A program made the position numbers and the translations under genes. A DNA stretch of 64,000 nucleotides from an uncultured Pseudomonadota bacterium (lineage in GTDB: Bacteria; Pseudomonadota; Gammaproteobacteria; Methylococcales; Methylomonadaceae): the NCBI GenBank assembly GCA_903834465.1, contig CAILJB010000008.1:1-64000 (forward strand), in the 5' to 3' direction. Shown here one piece after another: positions 46,222 to 53,698 of the stretch (position 1 is the first letter of the stretch; every line of letters starts with the position of its first letter). The notes under the pieces were generated by a model. That model made no database searches. It saw only the letters and a program-made list of their open reading frames with translations, and was not told the origin of the DNA.

Positions 46222-46988
46222 CCTGTTCTATTCCCGTTTTAGTTATTTCGAATCGTAAAGGTGGTGCTGGAAAAACTACCGTTTCGGTGAATGTTGCCGC
46301 CGAACTTGCCGCAACAGGACGAAGAGTTTTGCTGATTGATTTAGATTCACAAGGTCATTGTGCAGTGGGTTTAGGTGTGAAAATGGGGGCAGGGCAAGCG
46401 TCTGTGCATGATATTTTTGCATCTCCCACGCTACGTCTTGTCGATGTAATGCACGAAACCACGATAGATAATCTTTTCCTTTTGCCCGCTAATCCTGCAT
46501 TTCAACATGATCATTGCGGTAAAAATGAAAAACGTTTGGCACAAGCATTAGCCGATGATGCCATTGCGGAACAATTTGATTTTGTTATCATTGATACGCC
46601 CCCTTCGTTGGATAATTTACTTTTGAATGCGTTGTCTGCGGCACACTGGGTGTTAGTGCCGTATGTGCCACATCCCTTATCATTTGAAGGTGTGCGCCAA
46701 TTAGTGCGTGTATTGTTCAAAGTGATTTCTGAACGCAATCCAAAACTCAAAATTTTAGGTTTTTTGCCGGTGATGACCGCAAATAATGTACGTCAACATC
46801 GTCAAGTGACGGAGCAAGTGACTAAGCAGTTTGGTGCATTGCGCGTGTTGAATGGGATTCGCAGTGATATTAAATTAGCAGAAGCCTTTGCGGTGGGTAA
46901 ACCCGTGCGTTTTTATGCGCCTAAAAGTCGTGGTGCGGAAGATTTTGCCGAATTAGCAGCGACTTTAATTCAACTCATGGAAAAATAG
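46218..46988 (+). CDS. ParA/MinD-family ATPase of the chemosensory cluster
   Basis: A 256-residue P-loop ATPase with the deviant Walker A KGGAGKTT, switch I/II segments LIDLDSQGH and VIIDTPPSL, and the ParA-type end GAEDFAELAATL. ParA-like proteins within che clusters (ParC and PpfA types) place chemosensory arrays in the cell. No ParB-like gene or parS site is near, which supports that role over plasmid or chromosome partition. Coupled to the receiver gene by a 4-base overlap. Confidence 0.85.
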   Translation: MTCSIPVLVISNRKGGAGKTTVSVNVAAELAATGRRVLLIDLDSQGHCAVGLGVKMGAGQASVHDIFASPTLRLVDVMHETTIDNLFLLPANPAFQHDHCGKNEKRLAQALADDAIAEQFDFVIIDTPPSLDNLLLNALSAAHWVLVPYVPHPLSFEGVRQLVRVLFKVISERNPKLKILGFLPVMTANNVRQHRQVTEQVTKQFGALRVLNGIRSDIKLAEAFAVGKPVRFYAPKSRGAEDFAELAATLIQLMEK

Positions 46989-47024
46989 CGTTCGCTTTCT
47001 TTTCTTTCATAAGGAGCTGCAAAA

Positions 47025-48545
47025 ATGACAGCGTTGAGCAAAGAACTTCCGATTGATATGCTTTACCCTTTGAACGAAGCGGCTCTTATCAGCAAAACTG
47101 ATTTGAATGGTGTGATTACCTTTGTAAACAAAGAGTTTTGCCGAATATTGGGTTACAGCGAAGAGGAATTACTTGGAAAAACGCATGTTTTTCTCAATTC
47201 GCATGTTCATTCGACAGAGTTTTTTCAAGCCATGTGGGAAACGATTGCACGCGGTGAAAATTGGCACGGTGAAATTTGTAATCGGAGCAAATCAGGACAA
47301 CTGTATTGGTTGAATACGTCTATTTTTCCCATTTTAGATAAAACAACAGGTCAAGTACAAAGCTATATCGGTATTCGTTTTGATATTACTGAAAAAAAAC
47401 GTTTGGAATCAGAATTACAATCCCAGAAAATGCAATATGATTCGGTTATCGAAAGCACGGATGGGTTTTGGCAATTAAACAGTGAAGGACGTTTTATTGA
47501 TGTGAGTGAGTGTTATTGTCGTTTGTCGGGCTACAGTGAAAAAGAGCTATTAGGTATGATGATTTCAGACTTAGAAGCCAATGATCACAAAGGTGATTTA
47601 ATGTATCAAATCAGTACATTAAGCGGTACTACAAGCGATGCCGTAAACAGTAAAGTATTTGAATCAATGCACCAACGTAAGGATAGTACGCATTGGTTTG
47701 TCGAAATTTTGATTAGTTATTATCCCAATCACAATAATTTTTATGTTTTTTTGCGGGATATTTCTAAACGTAAATTGAATGAAAGTGAACAATCCGCGTT
47801 ACAACAGCAACTCAATCATCTGCAAAAATTAGAAAGTATTGGTCGTTTAACGGCGGGTATTGCCCACGATTTCAATAATATTCTAGCAAGCATTTTAGGT
47901 TATAACGAATTAAATAAATATGCTGCTGAAGATATGCCTGATAGTTCGTTAAAAACAGATATTTTGCATAATTCAGAGCAAGTCGAAGTGGCGGGCAGTC
48001 GGGCAGCGGATTTAATTAAAAAAATGCTGACCTATTGCCGTCAAGATGAGATAAGTAAAAGTGACACAACGATTGAATTGACAGATGTATTAAGAAAAAT
48101 TTTGGTGATGTTGCAAGAAATTCTACCGTCAAGTATCACAATTGAAACTGATTTTTTGGAAAATACTTATGTCACTATTGATGAAACGGATTTATATCAA
48201 ATTATCGTCAATTTGTTTGTCAATGCCCGAGATGCGCTGAATAAAACAATCGGTACGATAAAATTGGGCGTATCGTTGGTCGATTCACCGCCGCAAGTTT
48301 GTAGTGCGTGCCAAGAAAAAATAAATGGTAAATTTGTGGAAATTAAAATTTCTGATAGTGGTTCAGGTATTAACGCTGATAAGTTATCACGCATTTTTGA
48401 GCCTTTTTTCACCACCAAAGAAGTCGGAAAAGGAACGGGGTTAGGTTTATCCGTAGTCAGTGGCATTATTCATAAGATGGACGGTCATATTATTGTTGAA
48501 TCGGAAATAGGCAAAGGAACGACATTTCAATTACTGTTACCCTAA
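47025..48545 (+). CDS. PAS-PAS sensor histidine kinase
   Basis: 506 residues, soluble. First PAS at about 20-125 (GVITFVNKEFCRILGYSEEEL, YIGIRFDITEKK), second PAS at about 138-250 (FWQLNSEGRFIDVSECYCRLSGY). Phospho-His H281 lies in GRLTAGIAHDFNNILASI, then the ATPase domain with NLFVNARDAL, a CSACQEK pair, SDSGSGI and FEPFFTTKEVGKGTGLGLS. The PAS sequences show no obvious flavin- or heme-binding Cys or His set, so the signal is unknown. Probable partner is the receiver at 45850. Confidence 0.92.
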   Translation: MTALSKELPIDMLYPLNEAALISKTDLNGVITFVNKEFCRILGYSEEELLGKTHVFLNSHVHSTEFFQAMWETIARGENWHGEICNRSKSGQLYWLNTSIFPILDKTTGQVQSYIGIRFDITEKKRLESELQSQKMQYDSVIESTDGFWQLNSEGRFIDVSECYCRLSGYSEKELLGMMISDLEANDHKGDLMYQISTLSGTTSDAVNSKVFESMHQRKDSTHWFVEILISYYPNHNNFYVFLRDISKRKLNESEQSALQQQLNHLQKLESIGRLTAGIAHDFNNILASILGYNELNKYAAEDMPDSSLKTDILHNSEQVEVAGSRAADLIKKMLTYCRQDEISKSDTTIELTDVLRKILVMLQEILPSSITIETDFLENTYVTIDETDLYQIIVNLFVNARDALNKTIGTIKLGVSLVDSPPQVCSACQEKINGKFVEIKISDSGSGINADKLSRIFEPFFTTKEVGKGTGLGLSVVSGIIHKMDGHIIVESEIGKGTTFQLLLP

Positions 48546-48587
48546 AAATGTTTTAAATTTCACGCCTTCCCGTTTAACTGCCATCAT

Positions 48588-48620
48588 GCCGTATAATTAC
48601 TTTTATTTATACGGCGTTTT
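48588..48620 (+). terminator. Hairpin plus T tract directly ahead of hrpA
   Basis: GCCGTATAA (48588-48596) / TTATACGGC (48607-48615) with a ten-base loop, then GTTTTT, ending 3 bases before the hrpA ATG at 48623. It may terminate the kinase gene transcript, or lie in the hrpA leader; no ribosome site is visible between it and the ATG. Confidence 0.55.
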
Positions 48621-48622
48621 TA

Positions 48623-51600
48623 ATGTCAAACTACGATTTAATTTCTCAACTTTCCAAACAACTTCACTCTTGTTTATCCAAAGATAAACATCTTTTAAAA
48701 CGCCAGCTTGATTCACTACGTCGAAACAAAAAATCAACGTCACAAGATTTTGAAAAACTACAAAGTCGTATTGAAAAATCAGTTTCAGGTTTTGAAAAAC
48801 GTCGTGCCAGTTTTCCTGTTTTAAATTTCTCTGATTTACCCGTCACGGGCAAAAAAGACGACATCGCCGAATTGATAAAAAACAATCAAGTCGTGATTAT
48901 GTGCGGCGAAACAGGTTCAGGAAAAACGACGCAATTACCGAAAATTTGTTTAGAAATCGGACGTGGCGCGGCAGGTTTTATCGGTCACACACAACCGCGT
49001 CGAATTGCGGCAAGAACCGTCGCTGACCGAATTGCCGAAGAATTAGGTGAACCGATGGGTAAATCGGTCGGTTATAAAATTCGTTTCAATGACAAAACGC
49101 ACGCTGATTCATTGGTTAAATTGATGACTGACGGGATTTTGCTCGCCGAATCACAAAACGACCCGTTTCTCAGCCAATACGACACCATCATCATCGACGA
49201 AGCGCATGAACGCAGTTTAAACATTGATTTTCTGCTTGGTTACATGAAATGGTTGTTGCCAAAACGCCCCGATTTAAAACTGATTGTCACGTCCGCAACG
49301 ATTGATACGAAACGTTTTTCGGAACATTTTGACAACGCACCGATTATTGAAGTTTCGGGGCGGACGTATCCCGTTGAAATGCGTTATCGTCCGATTGAAG
49401 CCAAAGACGATGAGGAAGAAGACGAAACCACTGACGATTTGCAAAATGCAATTTTAGACGCGGTTGATGAGTTATATCGGGATTTGCGCGGCGACATTTT
49501 GATTTTTTTAAGCGGTGAACATGAAATCCGCGAAACCACCGAATCGCTCAAAAAACATCATCCGAATCAATACGAAATTTTGCCGCTGTATTCAAAATTG
49601 AGTGTGAGCGAACAAGAGCGTGTTTTCAAACCGAAAGGCGGTAAAGTTCGGATTGTGCTATCGACTAACGTTGCTGAAACGTCTTTAACTGTGCCGAACA
49701 TTCGCGGCGTAATCGATACGGGTCATGCGCGGATTAGTCGTTACAGTCCAAAAAGTAAAATTCAACGTTTGCCGATTGAGCGCATTTCGCAATCGAGCGC
49801 AAATCAACGGGCGGGACGTTGTGGACGTGTTGCAGAAGGGATTTGTATTCGGTTGTATTCGCGCGAAGATTACGAAGCGCGTCCCGAATTCACCGAACCA
49901 GAAATCATGCGAACCAATTTATCTGCCGTGATTTTGCAAATGACGGCGTTAAATTTGGGCGATATTACGGATTTTCCGTTTATCGAACCGCCCGACGACA
50001 AAATGATTCGAGACGGTAAAACGTCGTTGCTTGAAGTGAACGCGCTCGACAAAGCTGGCAAACTCACCGAAGTGGGCAAACAGCTTGCGAAATTCCCGAC
50101 CGACCCAAAATTGGCGCGAATGCTCATCGCCGCGCAAGAACAGGTGTGTTTAAAAGAAGTCAGTATCATCGTGGCGGCGTTGAGTATTCAAGACCCGCGC
50201 GAAAAACCCGCCGATAAAATGCAGCAAGCCGATGCCAAACACATTGCGTTTCGTCATCCCGAATCTGATTTTTTGACGTTGCTTAATGTCTGGAACACGT
50301 TTGGCGAACAGCAAAAAAAGCTCTCGAATAACAAACTTCGCAAATACTGCTCAGATAATTTTCTTTCGTATATGCGAATGCGCGAATGGCACGACAATCA
50401 CAGTCAAATTTTGCAGGTGTTAAAAGGTGATTTGAAAATGCACCCGAACGAAAACGATGCGAGTTATGACCAAATTCATCGCGCGTTACTGACGGGTTTG
50501 TTGTCAAACATCGGTTTTCGTCATGAACAATATGAATATCTCGGCGGACGCGGATTGAAGTTTTTTATTTTCCCAGGTTCGGGATTGCACAAATTGCGTC
50601 CGAAATGGATTGTCGTCGCTGAACAAGTCGAAACCAGCAAAGTTTATGCGCGAACCGTGGCGCGAGTTGAACCCGAATGGATTGAAGAATGCGCGTCGCA
50701 TTTGGTCAAACATAATTATTACGACCCGCATTGGGAGAAAAAAAGTGCGCGTTGCATGGTGTATTCACGCACGTTGTTGCACGGTTTGACCTTGCAAGCG
50801 GGGCGAAAACTGCCGTATGACCACGTTGACCCGAAAGCGGCCAGAGAGATTTTTATTCGCAGTGCGCTGGTTGACCACGATTATCACAGCAACGCGCCGT
50901 TTTATGTGGCGAATCAAAAGTTGCTCGAAGAAGTCGGCATGATTCAACACAAAGGTCGGCGCGTCGATTTGGTGGAAGATGAAGAGTGGTTGTATGCGTT
51001 TTACGACCATAAATTACCGCCCGAAATTGTCAGCGGCGTAACGCTCGACACTTGGCGCAAAAAAGTGGAACGTGAAAATAAGCAGTTTTTATTTTTAACC
51101 AAAGAAGATTTAACCCGCGAAAAAGGCGAGGAATATGTCAACGAGTGGGATTTTCCCGACCATAAAAAAGTTGGCAAATTGACGATTGCGTTGCAATACC
51201 GTTTTGAACCTGGACACGATGAAGATGGCGTGACGGCAATAATTCCTGTGCATCAACTTAATCAAATTACGCAAACGCCGTTTGATTGGCTCGTGCCTGG
51301 AATGCTCGAAGAAAAATGCGTCGCGCTGGTCAAAGCCTTGCCGAAAAACATCCGCAAACATTTTGTCCCTGTGCCTGAAACGGTGAAGAAGTGTTTAGAA
51401 ATAGAACCTGATTTTAAAGGCGCGTTGGAAGAATGGCTCGGCAATCGATTACGCAAACTCACGGGCGAGGCGATTCCGCTCAATGCGTGGAGTTTCGACG
51501 GGCTGATTGACCATTTGAAAATGAATTTTCGGGTGATTGATGACGAAGGGCGATTGCTCGATTATGGTCGAGATTTGAAAAAATTACAGGCAAAACACGT

Positions 51601-52510
51601 CACCAAAGCGGGCGAAAGTTTTGACCAAATCGCCGCCGATGAGTTGAATTTCACGGGTTATATTCAATGGGCATTTGATGATTTGCCTGAGCAATACAGT
51701 TTTATGCAAAAAGGACAGGCGTTTATTGGTTATCCTGCGCTGGTCGATGAAGGCGAAACGGTCGGCGTGAAAATTTTTGACACGCAACGCAAAGCCGAGT
51801 TGCAACATCAAGCGGGGTTGATTCGGTTGTTTCAATTGCAACAACGCAAAGAATGTACTTACGCGCTGAAAAATATCCCCAAAAATGCCGCGTTGGAACT
51901 CGCTTATAACCGTTTGCCGTCGTATCCGATTTTGAAATCGGAATACGTTGCCGAGTATAAAAACGATTTGTTGACCTTGATTTTGAATAGCGTTTTTGTG
52001 GAAGGCAGAACGATACGCACGCAAGCCGCGTTTGAACAAAGTCTGAAAGAAAATAAAAGTTTGCTGGTCACTCGAGCAGTTGAAATTGCGAACTTGGCGT
52101 TAGAAATCATGAAAGACTACGGCGAACTCAAAACCAGTTTGCAACGTCTAAATGCGGCTGACCCTCTGACAAAAAGCCTTGATGAACAAGTCAATTATTT
52201 GATTTACGCGGGTTTTATTCGCACGATTCCGTTTGCTCAATTTAAGCATTTACCGCGATATTTGAAGGCGATGCAATACCGTTTAGACAAACGCGATAAC
52301 ACACCGCAAAAAGCCAATGAACTCGCGCGTTTTCAAATTCGTTATTGGAATTCAGTTTCTCAGCGGCTGAAAAAAGAAATCGTTACGTCTGAAACGGAAA
52401 CGTTTCGTTGGATGTTGGAAGAATTTGCGGTGTCGTTGTTCGCGCAACAGTTGAAAACGGCAATTGCTGTATCGGCACAGAGGTTGGAAAAGGCTTGGGA
52501 AACGGTTTAA
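48623..52510 (+). CDS. hrpA: ATP-dependent RNA helicase HrpA
   Basis: A large DEAH-box helicase, 1295 residues, the usual HrpA size. Motifs: Walker A GETGSGKTTQLPK (about 94-106), TQPRRIAARTVADR, DEAH box IIIDEAHERSLN, SATIDTKRF, STNVAETSLTVP and QRAGRCGR, followed by the HA2/OB-fold region and the long HrpA-specific C-terminal domain. HrpA acts on mRNA and stalled ribosomes in bacteria. The start ATG has no clear Shine-Dalgarno and follows a hairpin. A terminator lies at 52514. Confidence 0.97.
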   Translation: MSNYDLISQLSKQLHSCLSKDKHLLKRQLDSLRRNKKSTSQDFEKLQSRIEKSVSGFEKRRASFPVLNFSDLPVTGKKDDIAELIKNNQVVIMCGETGSGKTTQLPKICLEIGRGAAGFIGHTQPRRIAARTVADRIAEELGEPMGKSVGYKIRFNDKTHADSLVKLMTDGILLAESQNDPFLSQYDTIIIDEAHERSLNIDFLLGYMKWLLPKRPDLKLIVTSATIDTKRFSEHFDNAPIIEVSGRTYPVEMRYRPIEAKDDEEEDETTDDLQNAILDAVDELYRDLRGDILIFLSGEHEIRETTESLKKHHPNQYEILPLYSKLSVSEQERVFKPKGGKVRIVLSTNVAETSLTVPNIRGVIDTGHARISRYSPKSKIQRLPIERISQSSANQRAGRCGRVAEGICIRLYSREDYEARPEFTEPEIMRTNLSAVILQMTALNLGDITDFPFIEPPDDKMIRDGKTSLLEVNALDKAGKLTEVGKQLAKFPTDPKLARMLIAAQEQVCLKEVSIIVAALSIQDPREKPADKMQQADAKHIAFRHPESDFLTLLNVWNTFGEQQKKLSNNKLRKYCSDNFLSYMRMREWHDNHSQILQVLKGDLKMHPNENDASYDQIHRALLTGLLSNIGFRHEQYEYLGGRGLKFFIFPGSGLHKLRPKWIVVAEQVETSKVYARTVARVEPEWIEECASHLVKHNYYDPHWEKKSARCMVYSRTLLHGLTLQAGRKLPYDHVDPKAAREIFIRSALVDHDYHSNAPFYVANQKLLEEVGMIQHKGRRVDLVEDEEWLYAFYDHKLPPEIVSGVTLDTWRKKVERENKQFLFLTKEDLTREKGEEYVNEWDFPDHKKVGKLTIALQYRFEPGHDEDGVTAIIPVHQLNQITQTPFDWLVPGMLEEKCVALVKALPKNIRKHFVPVPETVKKCLEIEPDFKGALEEWLGNRLRKLTGEAIPLNAWSFDGLIDHLKMNFRVIDDEGRLLDYGRDLKKLQAKHVTKAGESFDQIAADELNFTGYIQWAFDDLPEQYSFMQKGQAFIGYPALVDEGETVGVKIFDTQRKAELQHQAGLIRLFQLQQRKECTYALKNIPKNAALELAYNRLPSYPILKSEYVAEYKNDLLTLILNSVFVEGRTIRTQAAFEQSLKENKSLLVTRAVEIANLALEIMKDYGELKTSLQRLNAADPLTKSLDEQVNYLIYAGFIRTIPFAQFKHLPRYLKAMQYRLDKRDNTPQKANELARFQIRYWNSVSQRLKKEIVTSETETFRWMLEEFAVSLFAQQLKTAIAVSAQRLEKAWETV

Positions 52511-52513
52511 ATG

Positions 52514-52553
52514 AAAAAGCCCTGATTTGCGATGAATTAAATCTGGGCTTTTT
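52514..52553 (+). terminator. Terminator after hrpA
   Basis: AAAAAGCCCTGATTT / AAATCTGGGCTTTTT with one internal mismatch, starting 4 bases after the hrpA stop. Confidence 0.82.
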
Positions 52554-52651
52554 GAATTAACTAACTTAACAGTTTGTAGCGTAGAATTTCACCACAGAGA
52601 TTTTTATTGCCTCGGCAGTAATGTCGGCTTTAATCTAAAGTTGGTTATAAA

Positions 52652-52858
52652 TTAGCTCTTTTTGCCATGACCGCGTTCTTTAAGAAGCATAGCTATTGCA
52701 ATTTTTGTTTCTCCAGAGCTAGTTTTAAACTTGTTCATTAAATCGTTGTCATTGTAACGTTTATATTCGGATTTTAATTTGTTCACTCTTTCTTCCTTTT
52801 CTTTCAGTGAATTCAAAGCACCTTTACCAACATCAAATAAAAAACTTCCCAATCCCAT
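52652..52858 (-). CDS. Small charged hypothetical protein
   Basis: A 68-residue protein, MGLGSFLFDVGKGALNSL followed by a Lys/Glu-rich helix (KEKEERVNKLKSEYKRYND) and a tail KERGHGKKS. The N-terminus is amphipathic. AGAGG about 10 bases upstream serves as ribosome site. It starts 2 bases after the stop of the 50-residue gene at 52861, so the two form an operon divergent from the XRE regulator gene. No family recognised. Confidence 0.55.
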   Translation of the reverse strand: MGLGSFLFDVGKGALNSLKEKEERVNKLKSEYKRYNDNDLMNKFKTSSGETKIAIAMLLKERGHGKKS

Positions 52859-52860
52859 TT

Positions 52861-53013
52861 TTATTTACCTCTTGTTTCGCCAGCATCACTACGCTTTTTG
52901 CGCCAAGTTCCGTCATCATTTCTCGAACGATTTTGTCCTGCTGTAGGACCAGTTTTTACAACTGGTCCTCCTGTGTCACGAGGTGATTTTGATGAATCTT
53001 TTTTATCAGTCAT
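52861..53013 (-). CDS. 50-residue basic, low-complexity protein
   Basis: ATG at 53013 with AGGAGC upstream, stop TAA at 52861. The product begins MTDKKDSSKSPRDTGGPVV and ends TWRKKRSDAGETRGK. It is highly charged, probably disordered, and has no cysteine or hydrophobic segment. Support for coding: a good ribosome site, a 2-base gap to the next gene and the shared divergent arrangement with the regulator at 53121. It may act together with the 68-residue protein; no family recognised. Confidence 0.5.
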   Translation of the reverse strand: MTDKKDSSKSPRDTGGPVVKTGPTAGQNRSRNDDGTWRKKRSDAGETRGK

Positions 53014-53049
53014 TTTTTGCTCCTAATTAATAAATTAACGACGTGAGCA

Positions 53050-53078
53050 TTATCAAATTCTTTGCAATAAGCTACAAT
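53050..53078 (+). promoter_or_regulatory. Candidate promoter of the XRE regulator gene
   Basis: TTATCA (53050-53055), 17-base spacer, TACAAT (53073-53078), 43 bases before the ATG at 53121. The divergent small-gene operon starts at 53013, so both promoters would share about 107 bases where the regulator could act. Confidence 0.4.
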
Positions 53079-53120
53079 CAAGCCCAACTCCACATTAGAA
53101 CTCGTTAGGAATCCATATTC

Positions 53121-53483
53121 ATGTCGGTAAATGAAAAAATTCGTTTGGTAAGGGAAGCCAAAGGCTGGACACAAGAAGAAGTTGCAGACAAATTGCAAAT
53201 GTCGGGAAACGGTTATGGCGATATTGAACGCGGTGAAACCGATATAAAACTTTCTCGATTATTTCAATTAGCAGAATTGTTTGAAATGAAACCAGCTGAA
53301 TTTTTTCAACCTAGTGAAAAAACTAATGTAAATGTGAGAGTTAAACAACATCGAAGCAGTTTTTATATGAGTTCACAAAACGAAACTGAAACGCTCAAAT
53401 TTGTGATTGAGCAAAAAGACAAAGAAATTGAATTGCTGAAAAAAATTATTGAATTGATGGAATCAAAAAACGAAGCCAATTGA
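53121..53483 (+). CDS. XRE-family helix-turn-helix regulator with coiled-coil tail
   Basis: 120 residues. The Cro/CI-type domain fills about 1-65 (IRLVREAKGWTQEEVADKLQ, NGYGDIERGETDIKLSRL, LAELFEMKPAEFF). A C-terminal helix rich in E and K (VIEQKDKEIELLKKIIELM) suggests coiled-coil dimerisation. Divergent from two small genes, the usual place of an autoregulatory repressor for a toxin-antitoxin-like or prophage-remnant module. Followed directly by a GGCTGG-type terminator. Confidence 0.85.
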   Translation: MSVNEKIRLVREAKGWTQEEVADKLQMSGNGYGDIERGETDIKLSRLFQLAELFEMKPAEFFQPSEKTNVNVRVKQHRSSFYMSSQNETETLKFVIEQKDKEIELLKKIIELMESKNEAN

Positions 53484-53513
53484 AAAAAAGGCTGGCAAAA
53501 ACCAGCCTTTTTT
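53484..53513 (+). terminator. Terminator of the XRE gene (GGCTGG-type hairpin)
   Basis: AAAAAAGGCTGG / CCAGCCTTTTTT with a six-base loop CAAAAA, beginning at the XRE stop codon. Loop and stem match the minus-strand copies at 7135-7163 and 6457-6486. Confidence 0.85.
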
Positions 53514-53641
53514 GTGGGTGTTAATTTTGTAAAAATGCTATGTGTGACACCTTTTTCGGTGATTTGTGAGAAAATGGAGAGAAATTAGTTAGCCCGATTG
53601 GCAAAGTTGGAAACGCTTACACGATAAAAGTTGGAGAAAAC

Positions 53642-53698
53642 ATGGAAATTGCTATGAAGAAAAAAATTACGCTCAATCATGACTCGTCATTTTTCTAA
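53642..53698 (+). CDS. Possible 18-residue leader peptide of yhdP
   Basis: ATG at 53642 has a good ribosome site (TTGGAGAAAAC) whereas the yhdP ATG at 53679 has none. The short frame (MEIAMKKKITLNHDSSFF) ends with TAA at 53696-53698, overlapping the first 20 bases of yhdP. Translational coupling is the simple reading; the alternative is that the ribosome site serves nothing now. Confidence 0.35.
   Translation: MEIAMKKKITLNHDSSFF

Noticed and set aside
46218-46988. ParA as a sign of a plasmid or replication origin
   Set aside because: No parB, parS-like repeats or rep gene; it is coupled to a receiver gene inside the che cluster.
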